From assembly GCA_964461025.1 (NCBI GenBank), contig CAYWSE010000009.1, positions 1 to 64,000 on the forward strand: a stretch of 64,000 nt of DNA. Direction: 5' to 3'. The notes under the pieces were generated by a model. The model was not told where the DNA came from. It saw only the letters and a program-made list of their open reading frames with translations, and searched no databases. Origin of the DNA: JAHBVL01 sp964461025. Lineage in GTDB: Bacteria > Chloroflexota > Chloroflexia > Thermomicrobiales > UBA6265. This document shows, one piece after another, positions 27,952 to 35,804 of this stretch (positions within the stretch are counted from its first letter, which is position 1; the number at the start of each line of letters is the position of its first letter). The position numbers were made by a program, and so were the translations under genes.

Positions 27952-29019
27952 TCAGGCGTCCTGCCGCCGCAACTCGACGACAGCGCGATGCTCGCCGACC
28001 AGCCAGCCGTTGTGATTGCGAATCTCTCGCGGGTGGCGGGCGCGCAGGTCGTCGTAGAACGCGTCGTCGAAGAGTCCGAAGTCGCGCAGCACGGCTTCGA
28101 CGATGACTGGCTGACTGCGGAAGGAGCCGTCCGCCAATCGCACGGCGATGCCCAGTCCCTCTGATGGGATGCCGAGACAGATGAGCCCCTCGGCGCCTGT
28201 CTTGGCGACGATGCGCCCCGCTCCAACTTCCATGATGTCGGTGACGAAGTTTCCATATCCAGACACATTGGCCGGATGGGCCATCATGGCGTCGCGCAGG
28301 CGGGTCAGCGACGCTGCATGTGGGGAGCCGCTCGTTTCCGGTCGCGCCAGCGCACCGTAGGCTGTGGCGAATGCCGCAATCGTGGCGCCGAAGGTCGGAA
28401 CGCTGCAGCCATCGGTCGCCAGTTCGACGCTGCTGACGTCGACCTGCATCAGCTCGGCGACATTCGCCAGGATCTGTCGCTGAAGCGGATGATCGGGAGA
28501 GAGGTAGCTATCGATTGGCATGCCAAGGTGAACGCAGGTCGCCAGCATGCCGGAATGCTTGCCCGAGCAGTCGCAATGCAATGGTGAGTGCGCTGTGAGT
28601 CCCGCCTGTACGCGGGCCATTTCGTCCTGGTCACCAGGCAGCGGTGATCCACATTGCAGAGCATTGGGCGTGAGGCCAAGCTTGGCGAGCATCGACGTCA
28701 CCTGCTCCTGATGCATCGGCGCTCCGTAATGCGACGCGCAGCAAAGCGCCAGCTCAGCGGGTGTCAGGCCAAAAGCGTCCGCGGCTCCCGACTCGATCAC
28801 GGTGACCGCCTGAAACGGTTTCGCCGACGACCGAAAATAGGCGAATGTGTCTGGATCGCCAGCCCAGGCGACGACATTGCCCTGCTGGTCGGCTACCACG
28901 ACGGTGCCGCTGTGAACGCTTTCCACGAGCTCCCCGCGCATCACCACGGCAAGCGGGACCGGTCCCTGGCCTTGTGGGGTGTGAGTGGAGGCGGCGTCGA
29001 TCTCCGGGTTCGCGAGCAT
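27952..29019 (-). CDS. L-asparaginase, Rhizobium etli (ReAV) type
   Basis: A 355-residue asparaginase of the class unlike the E. coli enzymes. All key residues of the R. etli ReAV enzyme line up with a constant offset of 16: Ser64 and Lys67 (SSAK), Cys151 and Lys154 (CSGK) and Cys205 (DGCSVPTF); the latter three form the zinc site in ReAV. It would hydrolyse asparagine to aspartate and ammonia. The ATG overlaps the cupin stop by one base (TGATG). The link to prenyl synthesis in the same operon is unexplained. Confidence 0.92.
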   Translation of the reverse strand: MLANPEIDAASTHTPQGQGPVPLAVVMRGELVESVHSGTVVVADQQGNVVAWAGDPDTFAYFRSSAKPFQAVTVIESGAADAFGLTPAELALCCASHYGAPMHQEQVTSMLAKLGLTPNALQCGSPLPGDQDEMARVQAGLTAHSPLHCDCSGKHSGMLATCVHLGMPIDSYLSPDHPLQRQILANVAELMQVDVSSVELATDGCSVPTFGATIAAFATAYGALARPETSGSPHAASLTRLRDAMMAHPANVSGYGNFVTDIMEVGAGRIVAKTGAEGLICLGIPSEGLGIAVRLADGSFRSQPVIVEAVLRDFGLFDDAFYDDLRARHPREIRNHNGWLVGEHRAVVELRRQDA

Positions 29020-29423
29020 CAGGCGGAAGCCTTTCCAGTGGGCGGTTGGTCGGATGGTCCATCCTCGCCAGTGAAGATGGTCTCGGCGAAGTATGGAACA
29101 GGAAAGACGACCACGACTCGGAGTCCTTCCGATTCGGACGCCGCGAATCCATGCCGCACACCTGCCGGAACAAAGAGACTCGATTCCGGAACGATCGTGA
29201 ATACCTCATCCCCGATTGTCGCCTCACCCGATCCTTCCAGGAAGATCAGCGTTTCCTCGACTGAATGGGTGTGACGGTAGACGCGATCGCCGGGTTGCAG
29301 CCACTGCATCGCCACGAAGTGGTGTTGCGCTCCTCCGGCGTCGGAGGTGATGTGCACAGTGGGCAATCCGCTTGGACTTCTGTGCTCGATGCGAGATGAA
29401 ATTGTCGGTAGTGAGGTAGTCAC
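29019..29423 (-). CDS. Cupin-domain protein
   Basis: A 134-residue single-domain cupin. The first metal motif is HTHSVEETLIFLEG, and the second is SLFVPAGVRHGF, so a metal site of His/His/Glu and His is likely. Function, enzyme or sensor, is unknown. GTG 29423 is preferred because GGGAG lies about nine bases upstream; the frame is open to 29459. It is the first gene of the operon with asparaginase, prenyl synthase and PRTase, and is transcribed divergently from an L,D-transpeptidase. Confidence 0.83.
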   Translation of the reverse strand: MTTSLPTISSRIEHRSPSGLPTVHITSDAGGAQHHFVAMQWLQPGDRVYRHTHSVEETLIFLEGSGEATIGDEVFTIVPESSLFVPAGVRHGFAASESEGLRVVVVFPVPYFAETIFTGEDGPSDQPPTGKASA

Positions 29424-29657
29424 TCGCTCTTCTCCCGGTCTGCTGGTGTGCCAGAACAATGTCGCTCTGCCTCATTGTCGAACCCTGTGACAATAGTGGA
29501 AACTTGGAGCCGCAGGGCCGATTCGCGACATTCTGATCGGTCTGCACGCAGCGCACCGGGTACCTCGCGCCCGGACAGGGTGGCTGCCGCAATCCGGCCG
29601 CCAGTGTCGTACTTCCCGATGTGCTCATGGTCTGTGTCAGGGAGTGCCAGGAACACC

Positions 29658-31199
29658 ATGTCCTGCTCTGAATCGATCTTCAATCGCCGGCGACTCCTCG
29701 CTGGAACGGTGGCTGCAGCTTGCGCGCTCGTCGTGCCTGGCTGGTTGCGCGGTCCGTTGCATGCCCAACCGGCCGATTCGATCGGTCTTCGCTATTTTCC
29801 CGAAACAGGACACAATCTCGGCGAGCCATTTCTCTCTCGCTGGACGACGCTCGGCGGCGAGGAGGGTCTCGGGTTGCCGATCTCCGAGGAGCGCTATGAC
29901 GACAAGCTCGGCATCACGCAGGACTTCGAAGCCGTTAGCCTGACCTTCGATCCCGGACGCGATTATCCATGGACCATACGTAGCCAGAAACTGCCGGATG
30001 AGATCATCAGTGCCGCAGCGCCATCATCGGCTCGTGAGCGCGTGTCAGCATGCCCTGAGGGTTCGGTCTTCTGTCAGTACTTCGAGGAAACAGGTCATAC
30101 CATCTCGGGGAATTTCGTTTCCTTCTGGTCGTTGCACGGCGATTTGCCGATCATCGGGTTGCCGGTGAGTGAGCCGTTCGAGGACTCGGAATCGAAATTG
30201 ATGACGCAGGTCTTCGATCAGGCCATTCTGGTAGACCACGGTGAGGACGGTGTTCGGTTCCGCCATGTCAATCGCGTTGTCGTCGCCGCGTCCGGTGTGC
30301 TGGGCACGGGAGCATTCCGGCCGGCTCCACCCACGGGCGGTCAAACCAAGCTGGTGTCGGCTCCCGAGGGGCTGCGACTGAGAACGCAACCCAGTGTCGA
30401 ATCCGACGTCGTCGCCCTGTTGCTCGACAGCGCTGAGTTCATCGGTGTGCCCGGTGAGGATGGCGCGTGGGTGCCGGGGTTTGCCGATGGATTCTCCGGT
30501 TGGGTATCGTCCGAATATCTCGTCGATCCACCTCCACTGCCGCAAATCGCGGTTGAGGACTGGAAGCTCGATGTCTGGCAGGGAGCCGCGTTGAGCGAAA
30601 GCAACGTGCGAGAACAGCCGACAACACAATCGGCGATCGTCCGGACGATTCCCGCGGGTCAGTTTGTCGAAGTGACCGAGTGGGTCAAAGGTGAAGCCGT
30701 GCTCGATGGCGTCGCCCAGTGGTCGAAACTCGCGTCCGGTGGATACATCTTCACCCGCAACATCGGCCGCAGCGCCCCGGTTCTGCCGCCGCCGCTGAAA
30801 GCGGGGGTGCAATCGGAAGGCAAGTGGATCGATGTCCACCTGACCCAGCAATTGATGACCGCATATGAGGGCGCGAAGCCGGTGCGGACTGTGGTCACGA
30901 CAACCGGCATGTCTGGCTGGGAAACGCCGGAAGGACAGTTCTGGATCACGGTCCGCGTCCCGAACGAAACGATGCGGGGCGGGTCGCTCGGCGCCGAGGA
31001 CTTCTTCCAGCTGAAGGATGTTCTCTATACGCAGTACTTCACCGAAGAGGGACACGCCATCCACTATGCCTGGTGGCGTACACCCGAAACGATCGGCCGT
31101 CCCGGCAGTCACGGCTGTCTGAACACCCTCCTCGAGGAAGCGCGGTTTTTCTGGGACTGGGCCGCCATCAACACGATGGTCGTGGTCCGCAAGACCTGA
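29658..31199 (+). CDS. L,D-transpeptidase with SH3-like and 'TGH' repeats
   Basis: A 513-residue exported protein. A Tat-like leader (NRRRLLAGT, then a hydrophobic stretch and an AQ cleavage site) is followed by two repeats of the form YFPETGHNLG...LGLPISEE, two SH3-like modules (near 235-290 and 310-370) and a YkuD domain with SHGCLN at the end (Cys487). Such enzymes cross-link peptidoglycan or anchor proteins to it. ATG 29658 has AGGA upstream, while the frame reaches 29448. A paralogue lies at 59099-60298. The gene ends three bases from the convergent propeller gene. Confidence 0.9.
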   Translation: MSCSESIFNRRRLLAGTVAAACALVVPGWLRGPLHAQPADSIGLRYFPETGHNLGEPFLSRWTTLGGEEGLGLPISEERYDDKLGITQDFEAVSLTFDPGRDYPWTIRSQKLPDEIISAAAPSSARERVSACPEGSVFCQYFEETGHTISGNFVSFWSLHGDLPIIGLPVSEPFEDSESKLMTQVFDQAILVDHGEDGVRFRHVNRVVVAASGVLGTGAFRPAPPTGGQTKLVSAPEGLRLRTQPSVESDVVALLLDSAEFIGVPGEDGAWVPGFADGFSGWVSSEYLVDPPPLPQIAVEDWKLDVWQGAALSESNVREQPTTQSAIVRTIPAGQFVEVTEWVKGEAVLDGVAQWSKLASGGYIFTRNIGRSAPVLPPPLKAGVQSEGKWIDVHLTQQLMTAYEGAKPVRTVVTTTGMSGWETPEGQFWITVRVPNETMRGGSLGAEDFFQLKDVLYTQYFTEEGHAIHYAWWRTPETIGRPGSHGCLNTLLEEARFFWDWAAINTMVVVRKT

Positions 31200-31202
31200 T
31201 CG

Positions 31203-33047
31203 CTATCCGGCCAGTGCCACAACCTCGCCGATCACCAGATTGACGGTGATCCCTCCCTCGGTCACCAGTGGCGAGGTCATCTGGCCCGCTACGTCCAAGC
31301 TCCAGATTTCGGCGCCGTCGCTTACGTCGAGCGCATAAAGAAATCCATCATGGCTGGCAACGTAGACGATCCCGTTTGCGATCGTGGGCGACGCCCGGAC
31401 GTCATCACCGGTGCTGAACGACCAGAGAGGGGTTCCGCTGGCCAGATCGAACGCCTGGACATCGCCGCTGTCGCTGCCGACGATCGCCACGCGATCATTG
31501 ACCGCCGCTGAGGCGAAGATCGCGTCGCCGGTTTGCTGGGTCCAGATGACATCGCCGGTCGTCAGATCGAGTGCCCAGACAGCACCGCTGAAATCTCCCA
31601 CGATAACCGTCTCTCCTTGTATCGCCGGTGTCGCAAAGACACTGCCCCCAAGTGCGACTTGCCAGAGTCCTTCGCCCGATTCGCGATCGACCGCGTGAAG
31701 AATGCCGGCGTTGTCGGCGATGACCACGATCCGGCCGGATGACGCTGCCGAGGCATTCGTCTCAGGGGCGATGGGATATCGCCAGTGCGGTTCGGCCGTC
31801 TCGATATCGACGCTGATCAGCTCCCCGGCATATGTCGCAATCACCGCGCCATCTCCGATGATCAACGGAGACGCATGGATTGCACCGCCGGCCGCGAAGC
31901 GCCACAGTTCATCTCCCGTTGCAGCGGATAGCGCATAGAGGTTTCCGTCGAACGATCCGACGTAAACGACACCATCAACGACGGCGGGCGTCGACGAGAC
32001 ATCTTCTGACGTGACGAATTCCCAAACCTGAGTGCCATCTCCCGCTGAGAGCGCAACAACCGACCCAGTGTCGCTGCCGGTGAAGACCAGATCGCCGGCG
32101 CGAACCACAGAGGCGAAGGTGGCGTCACCCAATGCCGATTGCCAGACGAGTTCCGGCGGTTCCTGAGGACCCTCCACCAGGGCAACACCTGCCCGCTCAG
32201 GACCGTCGCGGAACAACGCAGGAGGTGAGTCCGGTACGGGGCTGCTGGCAGGCGACGGAGTGGCTGTTTCGGTTGGCTCGGCTGTCGAAGTTGGCGTCGA
32301 CGTTGGCTCAGCCGTCGGCGACACCGTGCTTGTGACTGTCGCCGTCGCGGTTGGTTCCGGGGTCGACGAAGGAGTACTCGTGGCCGTCGCTGTCGCGGTC
32401 GGTTCCGCGGTCGGTGAAGGGGTTCTCGTCACCGTGCGAGTTGGCTCGGTTGTCGGTGAAGCGGTGTTCGTCACCGTCGCCGTGGCCGATGGGACTGGAG
32501 TTGGGGACATGGTGCTGGTCGCCGCAGAGGTTGCAGTTGCGGAGGGTTCTGGCGGCGGCGACGGCGTAGCGGATGTGGTTGCCGAGGGTGTAGGCGAGAG
32601 AGTCGACGTGGCCAACGGCGCTGGGGCCGTCGTGCTCGTGGCGGTTGCCGATGGTATGGATGAGGGAGTTGTCGTCGCCGAGGGTACTGGAGTCGTCGTG
32701 GTCGTGGCAGTTGCCGCCGGCGTTTGGGTTGGGGTCACTGTTGGCGTGGAGGTCGCAGCCGGCGTCGCGGTAGCGGACGGTTCCGAGGTTGCGGAGAGCG
32801 TCGATGAGGGTAGAGTCGTCACCGTGGCCGCGGATGCGGTACTGATGAGATCAGCGAGAGGACTCGCCGCGGATACCGGCGAACCGGCTGCCACCAGGTC
32901 GTCCACATTCGAGGGAGAGGGCATGCCTTGCGGGAAGAGGACAACGGGATCGCTCGCACCGCCGTCGCCCATCCGGCCGATGAGCAGCCCAATCAGCAGG
33001 CTCGCGGCCAGCGTCCCGAGCGCTATCCACAGAACCGGTCGCTTCAT
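31203..33047 (-). CDS. PQQ-type beta-propeller protein on a Ser/Thr/Pro stalk
   Basis: A 614-residue protein: N-terminal membrane anchor (5-24), a linker of about 230 residues made of Thr/Ser/Ala/Pro with repeated TPxPTxEPTATAT-like units, then a seven- or eight-bladed propeller from about residue 300 (repeated TGDVIW..., SGTPLWSF, DGAEIWSL blades). The blades belong to the PQQ_2 repeat group (BamB and PQQ enzyme cores), but no PQQ dehydrogenase residues are apparent, so binding or scaffolding outside the cell is more likely. The linker DNA is strongly repetitive and may vary in length. Confidence 0.85.
   Translation of the reverse strand: MKRPVLWIALGTLAASLLIGLLIGRMGDGGASDPVVLFPQGMPSPSNVDDLVAAGSPVSAASPLADLISTASAATVTTLPSSTLSATSEPSATATPAATSTPTVTPTQTPAATATTTTTPVPSATTTPSSIPSATATSTTAPAPLATSTLSPTPSATTSATPSPPPEPSATATSAATSTMSPTPVPSATATVTNTASPTTEPTRTVTRTPSPTAEPTATATATSTPSSTPEPTATATVTSTVSPTAEPTSTPTSTAEPTETATPSPASSPVPDSPPALFRDGPERAGVALVEGPQEPPELVWQSALGDATFASVVRAGDLVFTGSDTGSVVALSAGDGTQVWEFVTSEDVSSTPAVVDGVVYVGSFDGNLYALSAATGDELWRFAAGGAIHASPLIIGDGAVIATYAGELISVDIETAEPHWRYPIAPETNASAASSGRIVVIADNAGILHAVDRESGEGLWQVALGGSVFATPAIQGETVIVGDFSGAVWALDLTTGDVIWTQQTGDAIFASAAVNDRVAIVGSDSGDVQAFDLASGTPLWSFSTGDDVRASPTIANGIVYVASHDGFLYALDVSDGAEIWSLDVAGQMTSPLVTEGGITVNLVIGEVVALAG
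32260..32830. repeat. Low-complexity coding repeat of the stalk
   Basis: On the plus strand, units such as GTCGCCGTCGCGGTTGGTT and close variants recur every 50-70 bases. They encode the Thr/Pro/Ser stalk of the propeller protein on the minus strand. The pattern invites slippage and length variation. Confidence 0.7.
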
Positions 33048-33583
33048 GCAGATCGCATTGGCATAGGTAGCGGCAAAGAGACGGCGAGCGAGTTGCTCGC
33101 GCCGGAGTCACCTGAGGTGCGAGTGGCTATTGAATGCATGTGGGCAGCGACTCCGCATCAGGGGAAATCAGATTCCAACAGAAACTATAGCAGCCGATCG
33201 ATGGTGTGTTTTTTAGCAGGAGTTCGTGGTTCGTCATTTGCAGGCCCAGGGCCGAAACCGGCGCTGCGTGCTCGCATTGTTGCCCCCCTCTTCTTCGAGA
33301 TGCTCTAAAGGAGCAGGGCATCGACACGGAGGTCGATGCCTACGGAAAGGGCATCGACACGGAGATCGATGTCTACGGAAAGAGCATCGACACGGAGGTC
33401 GATGCCTACGGAAAGAACGGGAAAGACGCTGCCGCCTCTCCTTCCCTCCACCTCTTCTCCTCTCCGCCTTTCCGCCTCTCCGCCCCGATATGAGACATAC
33501 TATGGCTCCGATTGCGTTGAGATCACACGTTGGCAGATTGAACTGCCATCGTCAACGCATGTTTCGGCAGGACGAGAAGACGG
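33048..33583. other. Long intergenic region with repeats
   Basis: A 536-base gap between divergent genes. The first 250 bases show no recognisable gene. From 33317 there are three 33-bp hairpin units, then a polypyrimidine tract (33432-33486) of C/T with few interruptions, then the start region of the next gene. No promoter is convincing. Confidence 0.6.
33317..33415. repeat. Three tandem 33-bp hairpin units
   Basis: Each unit is a 9-base arm (GGCATCGAC), loop ACGGAG, second arm (GTCGATGCC) and tail TACGGAAAG. Unit 1 (33317-33349) pairs perfectly. Unit 2 (33350-33382) has a G-U wobble and one end mismatch, and unit 3 (33383-33415) one end mismatch, so the foldability is kept. There are no spacers between units. 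Confidence 0.85.
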
Positions 33584-34747
33584 TTGCCAATTCGAGTCAC
33601 ATCGCGCGGTCCCGATCCGGTCGGACCGAAGCCATTTTCACAGGAGTGGCTTGCTTCCCCCGAGGAAGCACGCGCGGCGTCGCCTTCGCCGGTTTCACAC
33701 AATATCCCGAAGGAGGGGATCGTCGCGGGGGCGGTTGTACTCCTGCTCGTGCTCCTGACGCTCCTCTGGCCGGACAACGTCGGGCTCTTTTCGGAACCTG
33801 AAGCCACCACCGTTCCAGTCGTTGCCCTGAACGACCAGACTCCAACGCCCGATGCTTCGTCGAGCGGTGAGCCTGCCGACCAGGAAAATGCGACGCCCGG
33901 TTCAGAGCTGGCCGAGCTCCCGGTGTCGACCCCCGAACAGGAAACTGAATTTTCAACGGCGAATCTGGAGGGTGCGATTTTTCCGCACTACCGGGTCATT
34001 TCCTATTACGGCTTCCCGGGTGAAGAGCTGATGGGCATTCTCGGAGAATACCCACCTGATGAGTTGCTCGTACATCTGCAACAGCAAGCAGCAGCATTTG
34101 AGGAAGCTGATCCGACCAGGCCCACCAAGCTGGCGCTGGAGGTCATTACCTCGGTTGCACAGGGCTGGCAAGGCGAGGATGGCGACTATCTCGCCTACAT
34201 CGGGCGCGACAAGCTGATGGAGTATGTCGAGTTCACCGAGCAAAACGATATGCTCCTGATCCTCGACATGCAGTTCGGCCGCAAGACGGTGCAGGAAGAA
34301 TTCGAGGCTGTCCGGGAGTTCCTGCTCTATCCGCACGTGCATCTGGCGCTCGATCCCGAATTCGCGATTGATGAAGGCGAAGTTCCCGCCCAGAATTTCG
34401 GCGATATCGATGCAGCGGATGTGCAGTATGCGCTCGAGGAGCTGGCGGCGCTGACCGCTGAAAACAACCTGCCGCCGAAGATGCTCGTCGTTCACCAGTT
34501 CTATCAATCGTCGATCACCAATCGCGAGCAAATTCAGCTCGTGCCTGGCGTGCAGTTCGTACTCGAAGTCGACGGCTTTGGCAGCCCGGACGAGAAGCGA
34601 AGCACGTACGCGACGATCACCGACGGAAGTCCGTCCGAGTTTTTCGGCTTCAAGCTCTGGTATAACCCCGATCAGGACTATCCCTTGATGACGCCGGCGG
34701 AGATCATCGCGCTCGATCCATCGCCGGACCTGATCATTTATCAGTAG
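33584..34747 (+). CDS. Membrane-anchored protein of unknown function
   Basis: A 387-residue protein with a 44-residue polar N-terminus, one membrane helix (45-62), a Ser/Thr/Glu linker and a soluble domain from about 120 (HYRVISYYGFPG, TKLALEVITSVAQGWQGEDGDYLAYI, FLLYPHVHLALDPEFAI, LVVHQFYQSSI). The alternating strands and helices suggest a TIM-barrel-like hydrolase fold, but no known catalytic motif is evident. Translation appears to start at TTG 33584 because no later ATG precedes the helix. A Gfo/Idh/MocA gene starts 37 bases downstream. Confidence 0.72.
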   Translation: MPIRVTSRGPDPVGPKPFSQEWLASPEEARAASPSPVSHNIPKEGIVAGAVVLLLVLLTLLWPDNVGLFSEPEATTVPVVALNDQTPTPDASSSGEPADQENATPGSELAELPVSTPEQETEFSTANLEGAIFPHYRVISYYGFPGEELMGILGEYPPDELLVHLQQQAAAFEEADPTRPTKLALEVITSVAQGWQGEDGDYLAYIGRDKLMEYVEFTEQNDMLLILDMQFGRKTVQEEFEAVREFLLYPHVHLALDPEFAIDEGEVPAQNFGDIDAADVQYALEELAALTAENNLPPKMLVVHQFYQSSITNREQIQLVPGVQFVLEVDGFGSPDEKRSTYATITDGSPSEFFGFKLWYNPDQDYPLMTPAEIIALDPSPDLIIYQ

Positions 34748-34784
34748 TCGGCGCTTGCCGCTCTTGCACGTGGAGGAAACCCGG

Positions 34785-35804
34785 ATGCCGGTTCGATGGG
34801 GTTTGATTGGCGCCAGCGACATCGCTGAAACACGGATGATCCCGGCAATGAACGGGGTTGCCGAGAGTTCGGTTCATGCTGTGGTCAGCTCCAACCCTGA
34901 ACGCGGCCGCGCCTACGCGCAACGCAACGCCATCCCGAATGCCTACACATCGCTGGACGAGCTGCTTGCCGATCCCGACGTCGATGCCGTCTACATCAGC
35001 ACCACAAACGATCAGCATCGCGACCAAACCCTTGCCGCGGCTGCGGCAGGCAAGCACGTTCTCTGCGAAAAACCGCTGGCTTTGACGGTCGACGATGCTC
35101 TGGTAATGAATCAAGCGTGCGCCGATGCGGGTGTCGTGTTCGGCACGAATCACCACCTTCGCAATGCCGTGACGCATCGAAAAATCCGGGAGTTGGTCGC
35201 TTCCGGCGCGATTGGAACACCGCTGGCGGCTCGGGTCTTTCACGCTGTGTTTTTACCCACTCGACTGCAGGGCTGGAGGATCACCAATCCAGGCGCCGGC
35301 GGCGGCGTCGTTCTCGATATCAACGTTCACGATGCCGACACGCTGCGATTCGATCTCGCTGATGACCCGGTCGAAGTGACGGCGATGACCGCCAATCACG
35401 GCATGGCCGGCCCGAACCTCGAAGACAGCGCAATGACCATCATCCGTTTCGCGTCGGGTGTGCTCGCCCAGACGCACGACGCCTTCACTGTCGAGCACGC
35501 CCGCACCGGATTCGAGGTCCACGGCACAGAGGGCTCGCTGCGACTCTCCGAAGCAATGACGCAGGAGCCCGATGGCGATCTGATGTTGAGCGATAAAAGC
35601 GGCACTCGCGCGGTCGATCTCGACGAACATGAGAATCTCTACTTCATATCGGTTCATCGTTTCAATGAGGCGATTCGCGGCAACGGTGAACCGGCCGCCA
35701 CTGGCATCGACGGCGTTTGGTCACTGGCCACAGCGCTGGCGGCTCTGGAATCGGCGCGCAGCGGTCGCACCGTTCCCTTGTCCATCAAGGCGAGCAACGC
35801 TTGA
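34785..35804 (+). CDS. Gfo/Idh/MocA-family oxidoreductase
   Basis: A 339-residue protein with the NAD(P)-binding GLIGAS (6-11) and the CEKPLAL motif (94-100) typical of the family, followed by the open beta-sheet domain with NVHDADTLRFDLADDP. Family members oxidise or reduce sugars, inositol and their keto derivatives. ATG 34785 has GGAGGAA seven bases before it. Its stop overlaps the CoA-transferase start by one base (TGATG), so it heads the large catabolic operon. With GMC oxidoreductases nearby, a 3-keto-sugar role is possible. Confidence 0.9.
   Translation: MPVRWGLIGASDIAETRMIPAMNGVAESSVHAVVSSNPERGRAYAQRNAIPNAYTSLDELLADPDVDAVYISTTNDQHRDQTLAAAAAGKHVLCEKPLALTVDDALVMNQACADAGVVFGTNHHLRNAVTHRKIRELVASGAIGTPLAARVFHAVFLPTRLQGWRITNPGAGGGVVLDINVHDADTLRFDLADDPVEVTAMTANHGMAGPNLEDSAMTIIRFASGVLAQTHDAFTVEHARTGFEVHGTEGSLRLSEAMTQEPDGDLMLSDKSGTRAVDLDEHENLYFISVHRFNEAIRGNGEPAATGIDGVWSLATALAALESARSGRTVPLSIKASNA

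Noticed and set aside
33317..33415. CRISPR array
   Set aside because: The three 33-bp units abut directly with no spacers, and no cas genes are nearby.
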